In this document: piece by piece, positions 33,711 to 42,878 of the stretch
Layout: each line of letters begins with the position of its first letter
Numbering within the stretch: position 1 is the stretch's first letter
DNA from: an uncultured Collinsella sp.
GTDB lineage: Bacteria > Actinomycetota > Coriobacteriia > Coriobacteriales > Coriobacteriaceae
DNA: 64,000 nt
Reading direction: 5' to 3'
Assembly: GCA_900542825.1 (NCBI GenBank)
Contig: UQOY01000011.1
Coordinates: 1-64,000, forward strand
Notes under the pieces: generated by a model
Databases searched by the model: none
The model's input: the letters and a program-made list of their open reading frames with translations, nothing else
Told to the model about the DNA's origin: nothing
Translations under genes and position numbers: made by a program

Positions 33711-35847
33711 GCGCTGCCTGTTGAAGGTGGCGAGGGGGCTTGCGGGCCGTTGCCGACCGCGTGCTCGCTGCAAGCGTGGCGGCTTTATGGGTCGAGCCGG
33801 GATCGACCTGTTTATCGAAGACGGTGCCTATACCACGCTCTCCTCTGCGGTGGTCATCTTGGTGGTGCTCACGTTGCTGTTTTCGTCGACGGCGGCGATA
33901 TGGAGCATGTCGCGCGCGGGGGACACCCAGGTGGCTGCCGATAGCGGCGCGCTGGCAGGCGCCAATGTGGTGTCGTCCTACCATACGGCTGCGACGGTAG
34001 TGGATGCGAGCATATTGAGCTTGGGCCTAGCGGGGTTTGCCACGATCGGCACCGGCTTGGTCGCCATCCTTATTCCAGGTGCCGAGCTTGCCGCGGGCGA
34101 TATGGTCGACACGGGGATTGAGATCATTAAAACGCGCAACAAGTTTGCCAAAAGCGCCTCCAAGGGCCTGCAGAAAATCGAGACGGCTCTACCGTATCTG
34201 GTTGCCGCACGAGCTACGCAGGCCGTGTCGGCGCAGGATACCGAGGGTGCGACCTATACCGGTACGGCGCTTGCCGTGCCCAGGACGTCCGAGTCTGATT
34301 TCGTAGCGCTCGAGGGATCCGAGATTTCGACCGATGCGATTAAAGACACATCGAAAGATCTGGAACGCGCAGCAGATGAGCTGCAGAAAGCCTCAGAGGA
34401 GACGGCGAAAGCAAAAGAACGCGCCTGGCTTGCGGATTGCGGCGGGTCGCTCCCGGCTTCGGTCGGTAGCTGTTCATGTATGTGGGAACGCGCGGGGAGC
34501 TTGGCGAAGCTCTCAGGTGAGCAGAACCCGCATTATGCCTCGAGCGTTACGTGGGAGCCACAGGTGGCTCTCGACCGCGCAAAAGCTTACTACCGTCAGC
34601 GTCTGGTAGACGAAAAACCGCAGGGCTCAAGTGTCGAGACGAAGGCGGAGTCGGCGGCGCGCAAGGCGTTTTATACCTATGCGAGTGCAGGGGTCAATCG
34701 CGCATATATAACCGAAGACGGAGGCCGGGCCACTTCCTATATCCCGCTGTTGCCGCGCAACACCGACGAGGTGCGAGTGACGGAACTCTATACCGATGCG
34801 GCGTGGCCAACCAGTACCAACGATGGTAAGACGTATCTGCATTATGGAACGAGCTGCCCCAACTATAAGAAAGGGACGCCAGGCGGGCTAGCCTCGGTCG
34901 CTGCTTATGACGGGCAGGACAAATGCAACAGATGCCATTTCGGTGTTTCGTCGCTCGGCGCCGTTGCGGCTCCTTCGACTTCTATCGAAAACGGCTTCGA
35001 GTACCACTTTGATCGATTCAAAGACGCTCTGGAAGACTACGTCGAATGCCGCAACAAAGAGCTTGAGCTCATGCGCCAGACCGAGGACGAGGCTGACCGT
35101 GCGGGCAATGCGTTTGACGAGGCCATTAAAGCGCTTTCGGGCGAGCGCCCGCGTATCGCTCCGCCTGGTCGCAACGGCGTAGTTGCCTTTGCGGTTTCGG
35201 GTGCCATCTCGAGCCCCGATGAGCTCAACTCTTCGTTTAACACGACAGTCAGGCTTGGCGATCGCGGCGCGATCTCTGCTGCGGTGCTGGCGCCCGATGA
35301 CGCGACGGCGCAGAACAACGTTCTCTCGCGGTTTTTCTCGACGCTGGAGGAGCGTTCGGGTGGCGTTGCCGGCGTACTCGATGGCGTCATGGATGTTTGG
35401 GGACGGCTGCTTGTGGGATACGGAGACATCCAGGGCTCGGCCGACGAGCTTATGGATGAGATGATCGATGGCCTGGGAGGGAGCAGTGGCGCGCTGGGCT
35501 CCATTGCATCGTGGCTCGGCGATACCGTTTCGGCGTCCGTGGCGGCACTGGGCTTGGAGCCGTGCGACTTGCGCCTGCGAAAGCCGGTGCTGACCGACAC
35601 CGCCAATGTCATCAAGAGCCCTGGGTCTGACATCACAGGTCTTTCTAAAGTGCAGGACAAGCTACGAAGTATTCCGCTGGGCGTGACCGACCCCAAGGCG
35701 CTTTGCGAGGCGCTGGAATATCAAGTCGAGCGCACCATCAGCGGTGCGGTGTTCACGCTAGCGGAGATTCCGCTGCCCGGCGGCGGTTCCATTCCACTTA
35801 CCGTCGATGTCGCTACGCTGGCGGGTGCCCTGGGCGGTGGGTCGTAA
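33682..35847 (+). CDS. tadG: TadG-like large pilus-associated protein
   Basis: 721 residues. After a basic N-terminal tail comes one hydrophobic segment (LSSAVVILVVLTLLFSSTAAIW) followed by the AADSGALAGANVV block typical of TadG/TadE-related proteins (AAxAAALAGA). The remaining 620 residues are extracellular, with a coiled-coil-like stretch (DTSKDLERAADELQKASEE) and several Cys pairs (CGGSLPASVGSCSC, CNRC). GGAGGGGG precedes ATG 33682, which lies inside the end of the TadE-like gene. TadG proteins are thought to anchor or present the pilus. Confidence 0.75.
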   Translation: MIRGLLHGIKRCLLKVARGLAGRCRPRARCKRGGFMGRAGIDLFIEDGAYTTLSSAVVILVVLTLLFSSTAAIWSMSRAGDTQVAADSGALAGANVVSSYHTAATVVDASILSLGLAGFATIGTGLVAILIPGAELAAGDMVDTGIEIIKTRNKFAKSASKGLQKIETALPYLVAARATQAVSAQDTEGATYTGTALAVPRTSESDFVALEGSEISTDAIKDTSKDLERAADELQKASEETAKAKERAWLADCGGSLPASVGSCSCMWERAGSLAKLSGEQNPHYASSVTWEPQVALDRAKAYYRQRLVDEKPQGSSVETKAESAARKAFYTYASAGVNRAYITEDGGRATSYIPLLPRNTDEVRVTELYTDAAWPTSTNDGKTYLHYGTSCPNYKKGTPGGLASVAAYDGQDKCNRCHFGVSSLGAVAAPSTSIENGFEYHFDRFKDALEDYVECRNKELELMRQTEDEADRAGNAFDEAIKALSGERPRIAPPGRNGVVAFAVSGAISSPDELNSSFNTTVRLGDRGAISAAVLAPDDATAQNNVLSRFFSTLEERSGGVAGVLDGVMDVWGRLLVGYGDIQGSADELMDEMIDGLGGSSGALGSIASWLGDTVSASVAALGLEPCDLRLRKPVLTDTANVIKSPGSDITGLSKVQDKLRSIPLGVTDPKALCEALEYQVERTISGAVFTLAEIPLPGGGSIPLTVDVATLAGALGGGS

Positions 35848-36323
35848 TGAGCATCCACACGCGCCTGCGCGAGGAGCGCGCCCAGGCGACGGTCGAGATG
35901 GCCGTGGTCACGCCCGTTCTGCTGGTTCTGGCGCTTATCGTGTACAACGTCATGGTCTTTGCCGGCGCGGTCGCGCGCTTCGATCGCGTGGTGCCCGATA
36001 TCGTGCTAGCACATGCCGTGGCGCCGAGCGGGGAGGGCGATGGCGGCTCCATCGATGCCTCCGTGACCGTTCAGGCTCAGATTCAACATGCCATGGAAGG
36101 CTATGACTTGCAGATCGAGGTCTCGAGCGAACAGGGTGCGACGGCATCGGATGGCGGTCTGCTTTCGCTTTCCGGCACGTTTAGGACCTATACCTGCACC
36201 ATGCGCTATGAGCCGTGGCCGAGCTCGCTCAGCATCGCCGGCGTTTCGCTGGGGGCACCGGCAACGTTGTCACACGAGCGCGCGGTGACGGTCGATCCGT
36301 GGCGTCCGGGGGTGGTCATGTGA
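35847..36323 (+). CDS. TadE-like minor pilin
   Basis: 158 residues. EERAQATVEMAVVTPVLLVLALIVYNVMVF again shows the EExAQxTxE block and hydrophobic helix, then an extracellular domain. ATG 35847 overlaps the stop of the large TadG-like gene (TAATG), and its stop overlaps the start of the next gene. Probably a pseudopilin of the Tad machine. Confidence 0.78.
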   Translation: MSIHTRLREERAQATVEMAVVTPVLLVLALIVYNVMVFAGAVARFDRVVPDIVLAHAVAPSGEGDGGSIDASVTVQAQIQHAMEGYDLQIEVSSEQGATASDGGLLSLSGTFRTYTCTMRYEPWPSSLSIAGVSLGAPATLSHERAVTVDPWRPGVVM

Positions 36324-36679
36324 CCGCAGCCTCATCCTACATTGCCTACGCGCGGGCGCTCAACAGGCTGGGTTGGACGCCTGCCGAGTTTGTGGTGGCG
36401 GAGTCGTTTGCCGTGCGCCTGCGCGGTATGCTGGGACGGTCCCCGATTGCCGCAAACGGGTTGCCGCTCGTCATGGCGTTCCCACGCTGCTCTTCGGTCC
36501 ACACCTGCTTTATGGCCTACCCCATCGACATTGCCTTTATCGACCGCAACGGCAGTATCCTCGCGTGCTACGAAAACGTCCGCCCTTGGCGCATGTGTTC
36601 CTGTCCCGGTGCCTGGGCGGTGCTGGAGTGTCCTTCAATTCTTGTATCGCCCGCTGTCTTTCAACGAGCGCCGGCTTGA
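36320..36679 (+). CDS. DUF192-family protein
   Basis: 119 residues. The pattern ARGMLGR-like VRLRGMLGRSP, MAFPRCSSVHTCFMAYPIDIAFID and the closing CPGAWAVLECP fit DUF192, a small beta-rich family often exported or found near secretion genes. No signal peptide is seen here. GTG 36320 overlaps the previous stop (GTGA), so it is translated as the last gene of the Tad operon. Its function in pilus biogenesis is unknown. Confidence 0.75.
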   Translation: MTAASSYIAYARALNRLGWTPAEFVVAESFAVRLRGMLGRSPIAANGLPLVMAFPRCSSVHTCFMAYPIDIAFIDRNGSILACYENVRPWRMCSCPGAWAVLECPSILVSPAVFQRAPA

Positions 36680-36789
36680 AGGCCCTGAGCGAAAAACTTC
36701 TTGCGGCGGGTTGATGTCTCTAACGTGCTGTTCTATAGGGTCGGACTTGTGGCTGGCGCCGTGCTCAAAAACTTTTTTCAAATTCTCGG

Positions 36790-36817
36790 TTGACCGGAGC
36801 GCGTCCTTGGTTATACT
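36790..36817 (+). promoter_or_regulatory. tRNA-Phe promoter with upstream A/T tract
   Basis: TTGACC (36790-36795), 16 bases, TATACT (36812-36817). Just upstream, TTTTTTCAAATTCTCGG matches the sequence before tRNA-Arg 2 (TTTTTTCAAATTGTCGC), an UP-element-like feature of stable-RNA promoters here. Confidence 0.75.
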
Positions 36818-36849
36818 AATCAAGCCTTGAAACAAGGCACACCTCAAAT

Positions 36850-36922
<73 letters not shown>

Positions 36923-36977
36923 CCTTGAATTGACTAGGACCTCTGCAAAGGGGTCCTTTTCTTTTATGTGGGGTTCC

Positions 36978-37151
36978 GCGGAAAATGCATCCCAGAATTT
37001 GGCTTTAGAGTGGGATGCGTTTTCCGCTTTAGGGCCGTTTGGGAAAACGTGACCCGGAATGACGCGAAATTGCGGGACACGCTTTCCGGTTGGGCCTGCT
37101 AGCGGAAAATGCATCCCATTATTGAGCGAAAGAACGGGACGCGCTTTCCGG
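36978..37151. repeat. Three tandem related palindromes
   Basis: Arms 36978-36994 with 37011-37027 (17 bp, one G-U type pair), 37041-37056 with 37073-37088, and 37102-37117 with 37136-37151. All have the plan GGAAAA-nG-n-CCC ... GGG-n-CG-TTTTCC with loops of 16-18 bases and different loop sequences. They fill most of the gap between tRNA-Phe and the GH5-like gene. Confidence 0.8.
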
Positions 37152-37342
37152 CGCTTACTTCCGACGTGTGTGCATATCTCGGCGCACCGGCTCGTGCCCG
37201 CCCGCCCCAGACATTCCTCCCGCTTTTGCGTCACTTTACAGACCGTTCGGTCGTCTGTCCGCACGCGCGGGTATACTCAAAACGATACTTTTCCTATGCA
37301 ATACGATGCAGGCTCGGCCTGCACGATCCGAAGGGGGCAGTG

Positions 37343-38404
37343 ATGGAGAGGATACTCGGCGTTAATCTCTCTGGCTGGTTTATTCCCGAGCCTTGGGTGA
37401 CCCCGTCGCTGTACGCGGCGACCGGTGCATCCAACGCGGCCGAGCTGCAGGAGGCCATGGGCACCGCCGCCTATAACGAGCGCATGCGGCGTCATTACGA
37501 GACGTTTGTGAGTGAGGACGATTTTCGCCGCATGGCGCAGATCGGTCTCAATGCCGTGCGTCTGCCGGTGCCCTGGTATGCCTTTGGTTCGCAGGAGTCC
37601 GATGCGTCCTACATCTCGGTTGTCGACTACATCGACCGTGCGATTGAGTGGGCTGCCAAGTACGACATCCGCGTGCTGCTCGATCTGGCGACGGTGCCCG
37701 GTGGCCAGGGCGATTCCAACGATTCGCCCACCACGCCGGAGGCTGTTGCCGAGTGGCATTCGTCCACCAACGGCCGTCATGTCGCGCTCGACGTGCTCGA
37801 GCGCTTGGCCGATCGCTATGGCGAGGCCGAGAGCCTGCTGGGCATTGAGCTGCTGGACACGCCACAGATGAGCGTCCGCAAGAGTCTCTTTACCATGACG
37901 GATGGCATTCCGGCCCACTACCTGCGCAATTTCTATCGCGATGCCTACGAGCTCGTCCGTTCGTATATGCCCGAGGATAAGATCGTCGTCTTCTCGTCGT
38001 CGGGGCATCCCAGTGAGTGGAAGCATTTTATGCGCGGTGCCAAGTACAAGAACGTCTACATGGACCTTCACCTGTACCATTACCGCGACGAGTATGCGCT
38101 CGACATCACGAGCCCCCGCGGGCTGACGACGGCGATTTCGCGTAACAAGCGTGAGCTTAAAGAAGCGATTTCGACAGGGTTCCCCGTGCTGGTGGGCGAA
38201 TGGTCGGGCGCGGCGATCTTTGCCAACTCGTCGGTTACGCCCGAGGGCCGCAATGCCTACGAGCGCGTGTTTATCGCCAACCAGCTGGCTTCGTTTGCGC
38301 CGGCTGCCGGTTGGTTCTTCCAAACGTGGAAGACCGAGAAGCGCATTGCAGCATGGGACGCCCGCGCGGCGCTCGGTACGCTCGAGCGCGGCATGATTGA
38401 ATAG
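37343..38404 (+). CDS. GH5-like glycoside hydrolase lacking the usual acid/base Glu
   Basis: 353 residues, a single (beta/alpha)8 domain like exo-1,3-beta-glucanases (MERILGVNLSGWFIPEPWVTPS, NAVRLPVPWYAFG, and VYMDLHLYHYRDEYA). The nucleophile is kept: E286 in VLVGEWSGA. The acid/base position, normally Asn-Glu-Pro, reads D172-T173-P174 in LLGIELLDTPQM, so the family's usual proton donor is missing. It has no signal peptide, so it would act in the cytosol if active at all. AAGGGGG precedes ATG 37343. rsmI follows after 6 bases and is probably cotranscribed. Confidence 0.75.
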   Translation: MERILGVNLSGWFIPEPWVTPSLYAATGASNAAELQEAMGTAAYNERMRRHYETFVSEDDFRRMAQIGLNAVRLPVPWYAFGSQESDASYISVVDYIDRAIEWAAKYDIRVLLDLATVPGGQGDSNDSPTTPEAVAEWHSSTNGRHVALDVLERLADRYGEAESLLGIELLDTPQMSVRKSLFTMTDGIPAHYLRNFYRDAYELVRSYMPEDKIVVFSSSGHPSEWKHFMRGAKYKNVYMDLHLYHYRDEYALDITSPRGLTTAISRNKRELKEAISTGFPVLVGEWSGAAIFANSSVTPEGRNAYERVFIANQLASFAPAAGWFFQTWKTEKRIAAWDARAALGTLERGMIE

Positions 38405-38410
38405 GTTGAT

Positions 38411-39289
38411 ATGACGCAAAACAGCGCCCATACGGGCAAACTCTATGTGGTCGGCACGCCCATCGGCAACCTGGGCGACCTGTCCCCGCGCGTTGGCGAG
38501 GCGTTTGCCGCCGCCGATGCCATCTGCTGCGAAGACACGCGTGTGACGTCAAAGCTGCTGATGTACCTGGGCATTTCCAAGCCGCTTGTCCGTTGCGACG
38601 AGAATGTGATCGCCAGTCGCGCCGCCGGCCTGGTCGACCGTCTGCTGGCGGGGGAGACCCTCGCCTTTGCCTCGGACGCCGGCATGCCGAGCGTGTCCGA
38701 TCCCGGTCAGGCGCTGGTCAAGGCGGCACGTGAGGCCGATGTGCCCGTCGAAGTTATTCCCGGGCCCTCTGCTTGCGTCACGGCGCTCGTTTCGTCCGGC
38801 ATTCCCTGCGAGCATTTTTTCTTCGAGGGCTTTTTAGGCCGAAAGCACGGCGACCGCGTGCGCCGTTTGCAGCGTCTTGCCGTGGTGCCCGGCGCACTCA
38901 TCTTCTACGAGTCTCCACATCGCATCGTGGCGACGCTCGAGGCCGTGGCGGAGGTCTTTCCCCAGCGTGAGGCTGCCGTCTGCCGCGAACTCACCAAGCT
39001 GCACGAGGAGGTCTTGCGCGGTCCCGCTGCCCAGCTCGCCGAGGAGCTGCGTGCTCGCGGCGAGGTAAAGGGCGAGATTGCGCTGGTCATCGCGCCGCCG
39101 AGCGAGGACGAGGAGGCCGGCATCGTGCCGGTTGGCGCCGCGGCAGCGGATCCCGACGAGGCCCTGCGCGAGGATATTCGCGTCGCACTCGAGGAGGGGG
39201 AGCCCGCCTCTGCGGTGGCCAAGCGCCTGTCTCAGAAGTATTCGCGCCGCAAGCGCGATGTCTATGCCATGGTGCTCGATATGCAATAG
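38411..39289 (+). CDS. rsmI: 16S rRNA 2'-O-methyltransferase RsmI
   Basis: 292 residues. The tetrapyrrole-methylase fold begins GKLYVVGTPIGNLGDLSPR; further marks are CEDTRVTSKLL, ALVSDAGMPS-like FASDAGMPSVSDPG and FEGFLGRK. RsmI methylates the ribose of C1402 in 16S rRNA in the decoding centre. The C-terminal 50 residues (DIRVALEEGEPASAVAKRLSQK) form the small helical domain seen in the family. No strong ribosome binding site is seen, consistent with coupling to the gene upstream. Confidence 0.93.
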   Translation: MTQNSAHTGKLYVVGTPIGNLGDLSPRVGEAFAAADAICCEDTRVTSKLLMYLGISKPLVRCDENVIASRAAGLVDRLLAGETLAFASDAGMPSVSDPGQALVKAAREADVPVEVIPGPSACVTALVSSGIPCEHFFFEGFLGRKHGDRVRRLQRLAVVPGALIFYESPHRIVATLEAVAEVFPQREAAVCRELTKLHEEVLRGPAAQLAEELRARGEVKGEIALVIAPPSEDEEAGIVPVGAAAADPDEALREDIRVALEEGEPASAVAKRLSQKYSRRKRDVYAMVLDMQ

Positions 39290-39358
39290 ATGGAGGATAT
39301 CCAGCCCTTGCGCTAGAATCATCCCCTGTATGCAACGTTTTTCTGGAGGACAAACCCC

Positions 39359-40960
39359 ATGGATCAAAGCAAGCCTTCGTTCTTTATCACGACGCCCATC
39401 TACTACGTCAACGCCGATCCGCACCTGGGTACGGCTTATTCCACCATCATCGCCGACGTTCAGGCTCGCTATCGCCGCTCCGCCGGCTATAACGTCAAGT
39501 TCCTGACCGGCATGGATGAGCACGGTGAGAAGGTCGCCGAGGCCGCAGCCAAGCATGGCATGACGCCGCAGGAGTGGACCGACAGCCAGGCTCCGCACTT
39601 CAAGGAGCTTTGGAGCAAGCTCGAGATCTCCAATGACGACTTCATCCGCACCACCGAGCCACGCCAGCATCATGCCGTGCAGTACCTGTGGGAGCGCATG
39701 AAGGAGTCCGGTTACCTGTATAAGGGCAGCTACGACGGCTGGTATTGCGTGCCTGACGAGACCTACTTCACCGATACACAGGTTCAGAAGGGCGACGAGG
39801 AGTACGGCAGCGTCGGCCAGCACCTGTGCCCCGACTGCCACCGTCCGCTTGAGCGCGTGCAGGAGGAGTCCTATTTCTTTAAGCTTTCCGCCTTCCAGGA
39901 CAAGCTTCTCAAGCTCTATGACGAGCACCCCGACTTTGTCGAGCCTGCGTTCCGCATGAACGAGGTGCGTAGCTTTGTCGAGGGCGGCCTTAACGACCTT
40001 TCCGTGAGCCGCACGAGCTTTGACTGGGGCATTCAGGTCCCGTTTGACGAGGGCCACGTGACCTACGTGTGGTTCGATGCGCTGCTCAACTATATGACGG
40101 CCGTCGGCTACGGTGTCGACACCGACGAGGCGCGTGCCGAGCTGGCCTATCGCTGGCCCGCGCAGTTCCACATCGTGGGTAAGGACATCATCCGCTTCCA
40201 CTGCGTCATTTGGCCCGCCATGCTCATGGCCATCGGCGAGGCCCTGCCCGAGCACGTCTTTGCCCACGGCTTCCTGACCGTGCGCAATGCCGAGACCGGC
40301 AAGGCCGAGAAGATGTCCAAGAGCCGCGGCAACGCCATCGCTCCGCAGGACGTTATCGACATGCTGGGTGTCGAGGGCTATCGCTACTACTTTATGACCG
40401 ACGTCGTCCCCGGCACCGACGGCGCCATCAGCTTCGATCGCATGGAGCAGGTCTACAACGCCGACCTGGCCAACAGCTGGGGCAATCTGATTTCGCGTTC
40501 GCTCAACATGAGTGCAAAGTACTTTGACGGTTGCGCGCCCGCCAAGCCCGCATCGTTCGATGCGTTCGACAACCCGCTGGCAAAGATCGCCGATGGCCTG
40601 GTCGAGCGCTACATGGCCAAGATGGACGTGCTCGATTACGGTGGAGCCAAGGACGAGGTCATGGAGCTCATCCATGCCGCCAACCACTACATCGAGGACT
40701 CCGAGCCCTGGGCGCTTGCCAAGGACGAGGCCAGGGCTGACGAGCTGGCGTTTGTGATCTACAACCTGCTCGAGGCCATCCGCATTGCCGCTCACCTTCT
40801 GATGCCGCTCATGCCCCAGACCTCTGCCGAGGCCCTGCGCCGTCTGTCGTGCGAGGACGAGGCCGCGAGCGACGACCTCAAGGGCATTTGCGCTTGGGGC
40901 CTGCTTGCCGGCGGACGTCCCGTCGAGAAGGGCGAGCCGCTGTTCCCGCGTTTGGGCTAA
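39359..40960 (+). CDS. metG: Methionyl-tRNA synthetase
   Basis: 533 residues, a class I synthetase without the C-terminal tRNA-binding domain. The HIGH-type motif reads DPHLGTAYS, and the KMSKS motif is KMSKSRGN. A single CPDC knuckle (LCPDCHRPLE) lies in the connective peptide. The anticodon-binding helical domain spans about residues 370-520. GGAGG precedes ATG 39359. No T-box is seen in the 69-base gap after rsmI. Terminator at 41000-41035. Confidence 0.95.
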   Translation: MDQSKPSFFITTPIYYVNADPHLGTAYSTIIADVQARYRRSAGYNVKFLTGMDEHGEKVAEAAAKHGMTPQEWTDSQAPHFKELWSKLEISNDDFIRTTEPRQHHAVQYLWERMKESGYLYKGSYDGWYCVPDETYFTDTQVQKGDEEYGSVGQHLCPDCHRPLERVQEESYFFKLSAFQDKLLKLYDEHPDFVEPAFRMNEVRSFVEGGLNDLSVSRTSFDWGIQVPFDEGHVTYVWFDALLNYMTAVGYGVDTDEARAELAYRWPAQFHIVGKDIIRFHCVIWPAMLMAIGEALPEHVFAHGFLTVRNAETGKAEKMSKSRGNAIAPQDVIDMLGVEGYRYYFMTDVVPGTDGAISFDRMEQVYNADLANSWGNLISRSLNMSAKYFDGCAPAKPASFDAFDNPLAKIADGLVERYMAKMDVLDYGGAKDEVMELIHAANHYIEDSEPWALAKDEARADELAFVIYNLLEAIRIAAHLLMPLMPQTSAEALRRLSCEDEAASDDLKGICAWGLLAGGRPVEKGEPLFPRLG

Positions 40961-40999
40961 GACGCCGCGCGCCATATCGGCAATTCGCTGTTTAGATGT

Positions 41000-41035
41000 A
41001 AGGGCATGGCCGCAACGGTCCATGCCCTTTTGTTT
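41000..41035 (+). terminator. Terminator after metG
   Basis: AAGGGCATGG-ccgcaacggt-CCATGCCCTT, then TTGTTT. Confidence 0.8.
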
Positions 41036-41067
41036 CAAGACGCCGCCATCATGCTAAGGAGGCAACC

Positions 41068-41928
41068 ATGACAACTTCGCCTTTGGCAAACCCCACGGCC
41101 ACCAGGGAGCTGCTGGAGGAGTTTGGCCTTGCGACCAAGCATCGCCTGGGCCAGAACTTCCTGATCGACAACCATGTAATTGAGCGCATTTGCGAGCTTG
41201 CCGAGCTTGTGGGTGACGAGCGCGTACTCGAGGTGGGTCCGGGTTGCGGTACGTTGACACTTGCGTTGCTGCAGGAAGCGGCGTGCGTTACGTCCATTGA
41301 GGCCGATCCTGAGCTCGAACCGGTGCTCGACGCCCACGCCGCCGACTATGCCAACTTCCGCTTTATCATGGGCGACGCGCTTAAGGTTGGCCCGGAGCAG
41401 ATTGAGCAGGCCGCCGGCGGCGAGCCCACGGTATTTGTCGCGAACTTGCCCTATAACGTGGCGGCGACGATCATTTTGCAATTTTTCCAGACGATGCCGG
41501 CGCTCAAACGCGCCGTTGTCATGGTGCAAAAGGAGGTCGCCGATCGCATTGCCGCCGTACCGGGCAACAAGACCTATGGCGGCTATACGGCAAAGCTCGG
41601 CCTGTATGCGCAGGTGACGGGTCGCTTTGAGGTGCCGCCGCGTTGCTTTATGCCGGCGCCACATGTGGACTCGGCCGTCGTGCGTATTGACCGTGTTGAC
41701 GGCGTGGTGCCCGAAGGACTCGATCGCGAATTTGTGGCCCGCGTGATTGATACTGCATTTGCTCAGCGTCGCAAGACCATCCGCAATTCCATGAGCGCCA
41801 ACGGCTTTGCCAAGGACGTGCTCGATGCCGCCTTTGAGGCTTGCGGTATCGCACCCACCACGCGCGCCGAGACGCTCGACGTCTCCGACTTTGTGCGCCT
41901 GGCTCGGGAGCTTTCCCATGACGCTTAA
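41068..41928 (+). CDS. rsmA: 16S rRNA dimethyladenosine transferase RsmA (KsgA)
   Basis: 286 residues. N-terminal HRLGQNFLIDNHV, AdoMet motif VLEVGPGCGTLT and the catalytic NLPYNVAATI are all typical. It dimethylates A1518 and A1519 in 16S rRNA. The C-terminal domain starts around residue 205. AAGGAGG precedes ATG 41068. It overlaps tatD by 11 bases; the same two genes are often neighbours, usually in the other order. Confidence 0.95.
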   Translation: MTTSPLANPTATRELLEEFGLATKHRLGQNFLIDNHVIERICELAELVGDERVLEVGPGCGTLTLALLQEAACVTSIEADPELEPVLDAHAADYANFRFIMGDALKVGPEQIEQAAGGEPTVFVANLPYNVAATIILQFFQTMPALKRAVVMVQKEVADRIAAVPGNKTYGGYTAKLGLYAQVTGRFEVPPRCFMPAPHVDSAVVRIDRVDGVVPEGLDREFVARVIDTAFAQRRKTIRNSMSANGFAKDVLDAAFEACGIAPTTRAETLDVSDFVRLARELSHDA

Positions 41929-42835
41929 TGCCGAACGTGTGACGTTTACCAAGAAAAAGAAGACGGTTGCTTGTCCCGTGCCCTTGGCACCGCTTGCCGA
42001 CACGCATGCGCATCTGCTTTCGTTCTGGGGCAAGGATGTGCCCGAGACACTCGTGCGTGCCAAGGCGGCGGGCATCGACCTGTTGGTGACGGTCTTCGAT
42101 CCCATTGCCGATAAGCGCAGCGTGACGGACTATAGCGACTGGCTCATGCGCGAGATTCTGCCGATGCAGGATATCCCGCAGATCAAGTATCTTGCCGGTG
42201 TGCATCCGTATGGCGCGCCGGACTATACCGATGACGTTCACGCACAGGTCGTTGCCGCACTCGATGACCCTTTGTGCGCTGGTATCGGCGAGATCGGTCT
42301 GGACTACCACATGGATTACGATGACGACATCGCGCCGGCGCCCCATAACGTGCAGATTGACTGCATGGCGCGCCAGCTCGAGCTTGCCGCGTGCCGTAAC
42401 GTGCCGGTGGAGTTGCATCTGCGTCACGAGGACACGGACCAGGAGCGTACCTCGCACGTGGACGCCTACAACGTGCTTCGTGAGGTGGGCGTGCCCCAGG
42501 CCGGTTGTGTGCTGCACTGTTTTGGCGAGGACCGCGCCACGATGGAGCGCTTTGTGGAGCTGGGCTGCTATATCGCCTATGGTGGTGCGGCCACCTTTAA
42601 GCGCAACGACGACGTACGCGAAACATTTGCGGCAACCCCGCTCGATCGCATTTTGTTCGAGACGGATTGCCCGTATATGGCTCCGGAGCCCATCCGCGGT
42701 CTTGAATGTGAGCCCGCAATGATCTCCATTACGGCAAACGCGCTGGTTAACGACCGTGTCGATCGCACTGGTGAGGACGCCGAGACAATCGCGCGAGCAG
42801 CTTGGGAAAATGCCTGCAAACTTTTTCGAAAATAG
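41918..42835 (+). CDS. tatD: TatD-family metal-dependent hydrolase
   Basis: 305 residues. Metal ligands are visible in LADTHAHL, GIGEIGLDYH, PVELHLRHED, VLHCFGED and FETDCPYMAP. TatD proteins are magnesium-dependent 3'-5' exonucleases or deoxyribonucleases. The first 25 residues, with a lysine cluster, precede the usual start. GGGAG lies 7 bases before ATG 41918. Translation is probably coupled to rsmA. Confidence 0.88.
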   Translation: MTLNAERVTFTKKKKTVACPVPLAPLADTHAHLLSFWGKDVPETLVRAKAAGIDLLVTVFDPIADKRSVTDYSDWLMREILPMQDIPQIKYLAGVHPYGAPDYTDDVHAQVVAALDDPLCAGIGEIGLDYHMDYDDDIAPAPHNVQIDCMARQLELAACRNVPVELHLRHEDTDQERTSHVDAYNVLREVGVPQAGCVLHCFGEDRATMERFVELGCYIAYGGAATFKRNDDVRETFAATPLDRILFETDCPYMAPEPIRGLECEPAMISITANALVNDRVDRTGEDAETIARAAWENACKLFRK

Positions 42836-42838
42836 TTC

Positions 42839-42867
42839 TTGCGTTCGCGATGGCGCTCCGTTATTCT
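42839..42867 (+). promoter_or_regulatory. tRNA-Leu promoter
   Basis: TTGCGT (42839-42844), 17 bases, TATTCT (42862-42867), with an A/T tract (ACTTTTTCGAAAATAG) upstream. The -35 lies just after the tatD stop. Confidence 0.7.
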
Positions 42868-42878
42868 AATTCCTGCAC

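Noticed and set aside
38834..41038. A 734-codon frame on the minus strand, and similar long antisense frames at 14244-15548, 15708-16820, 16919-18745 and 60956-62908
   Set aside because: They lie opposite clearly identified genes (rsmI/metG, pheT, cbiM/cbiQ, htpG). High-GC codon use keeps the opposite frame open; the products match nothing recognisable.
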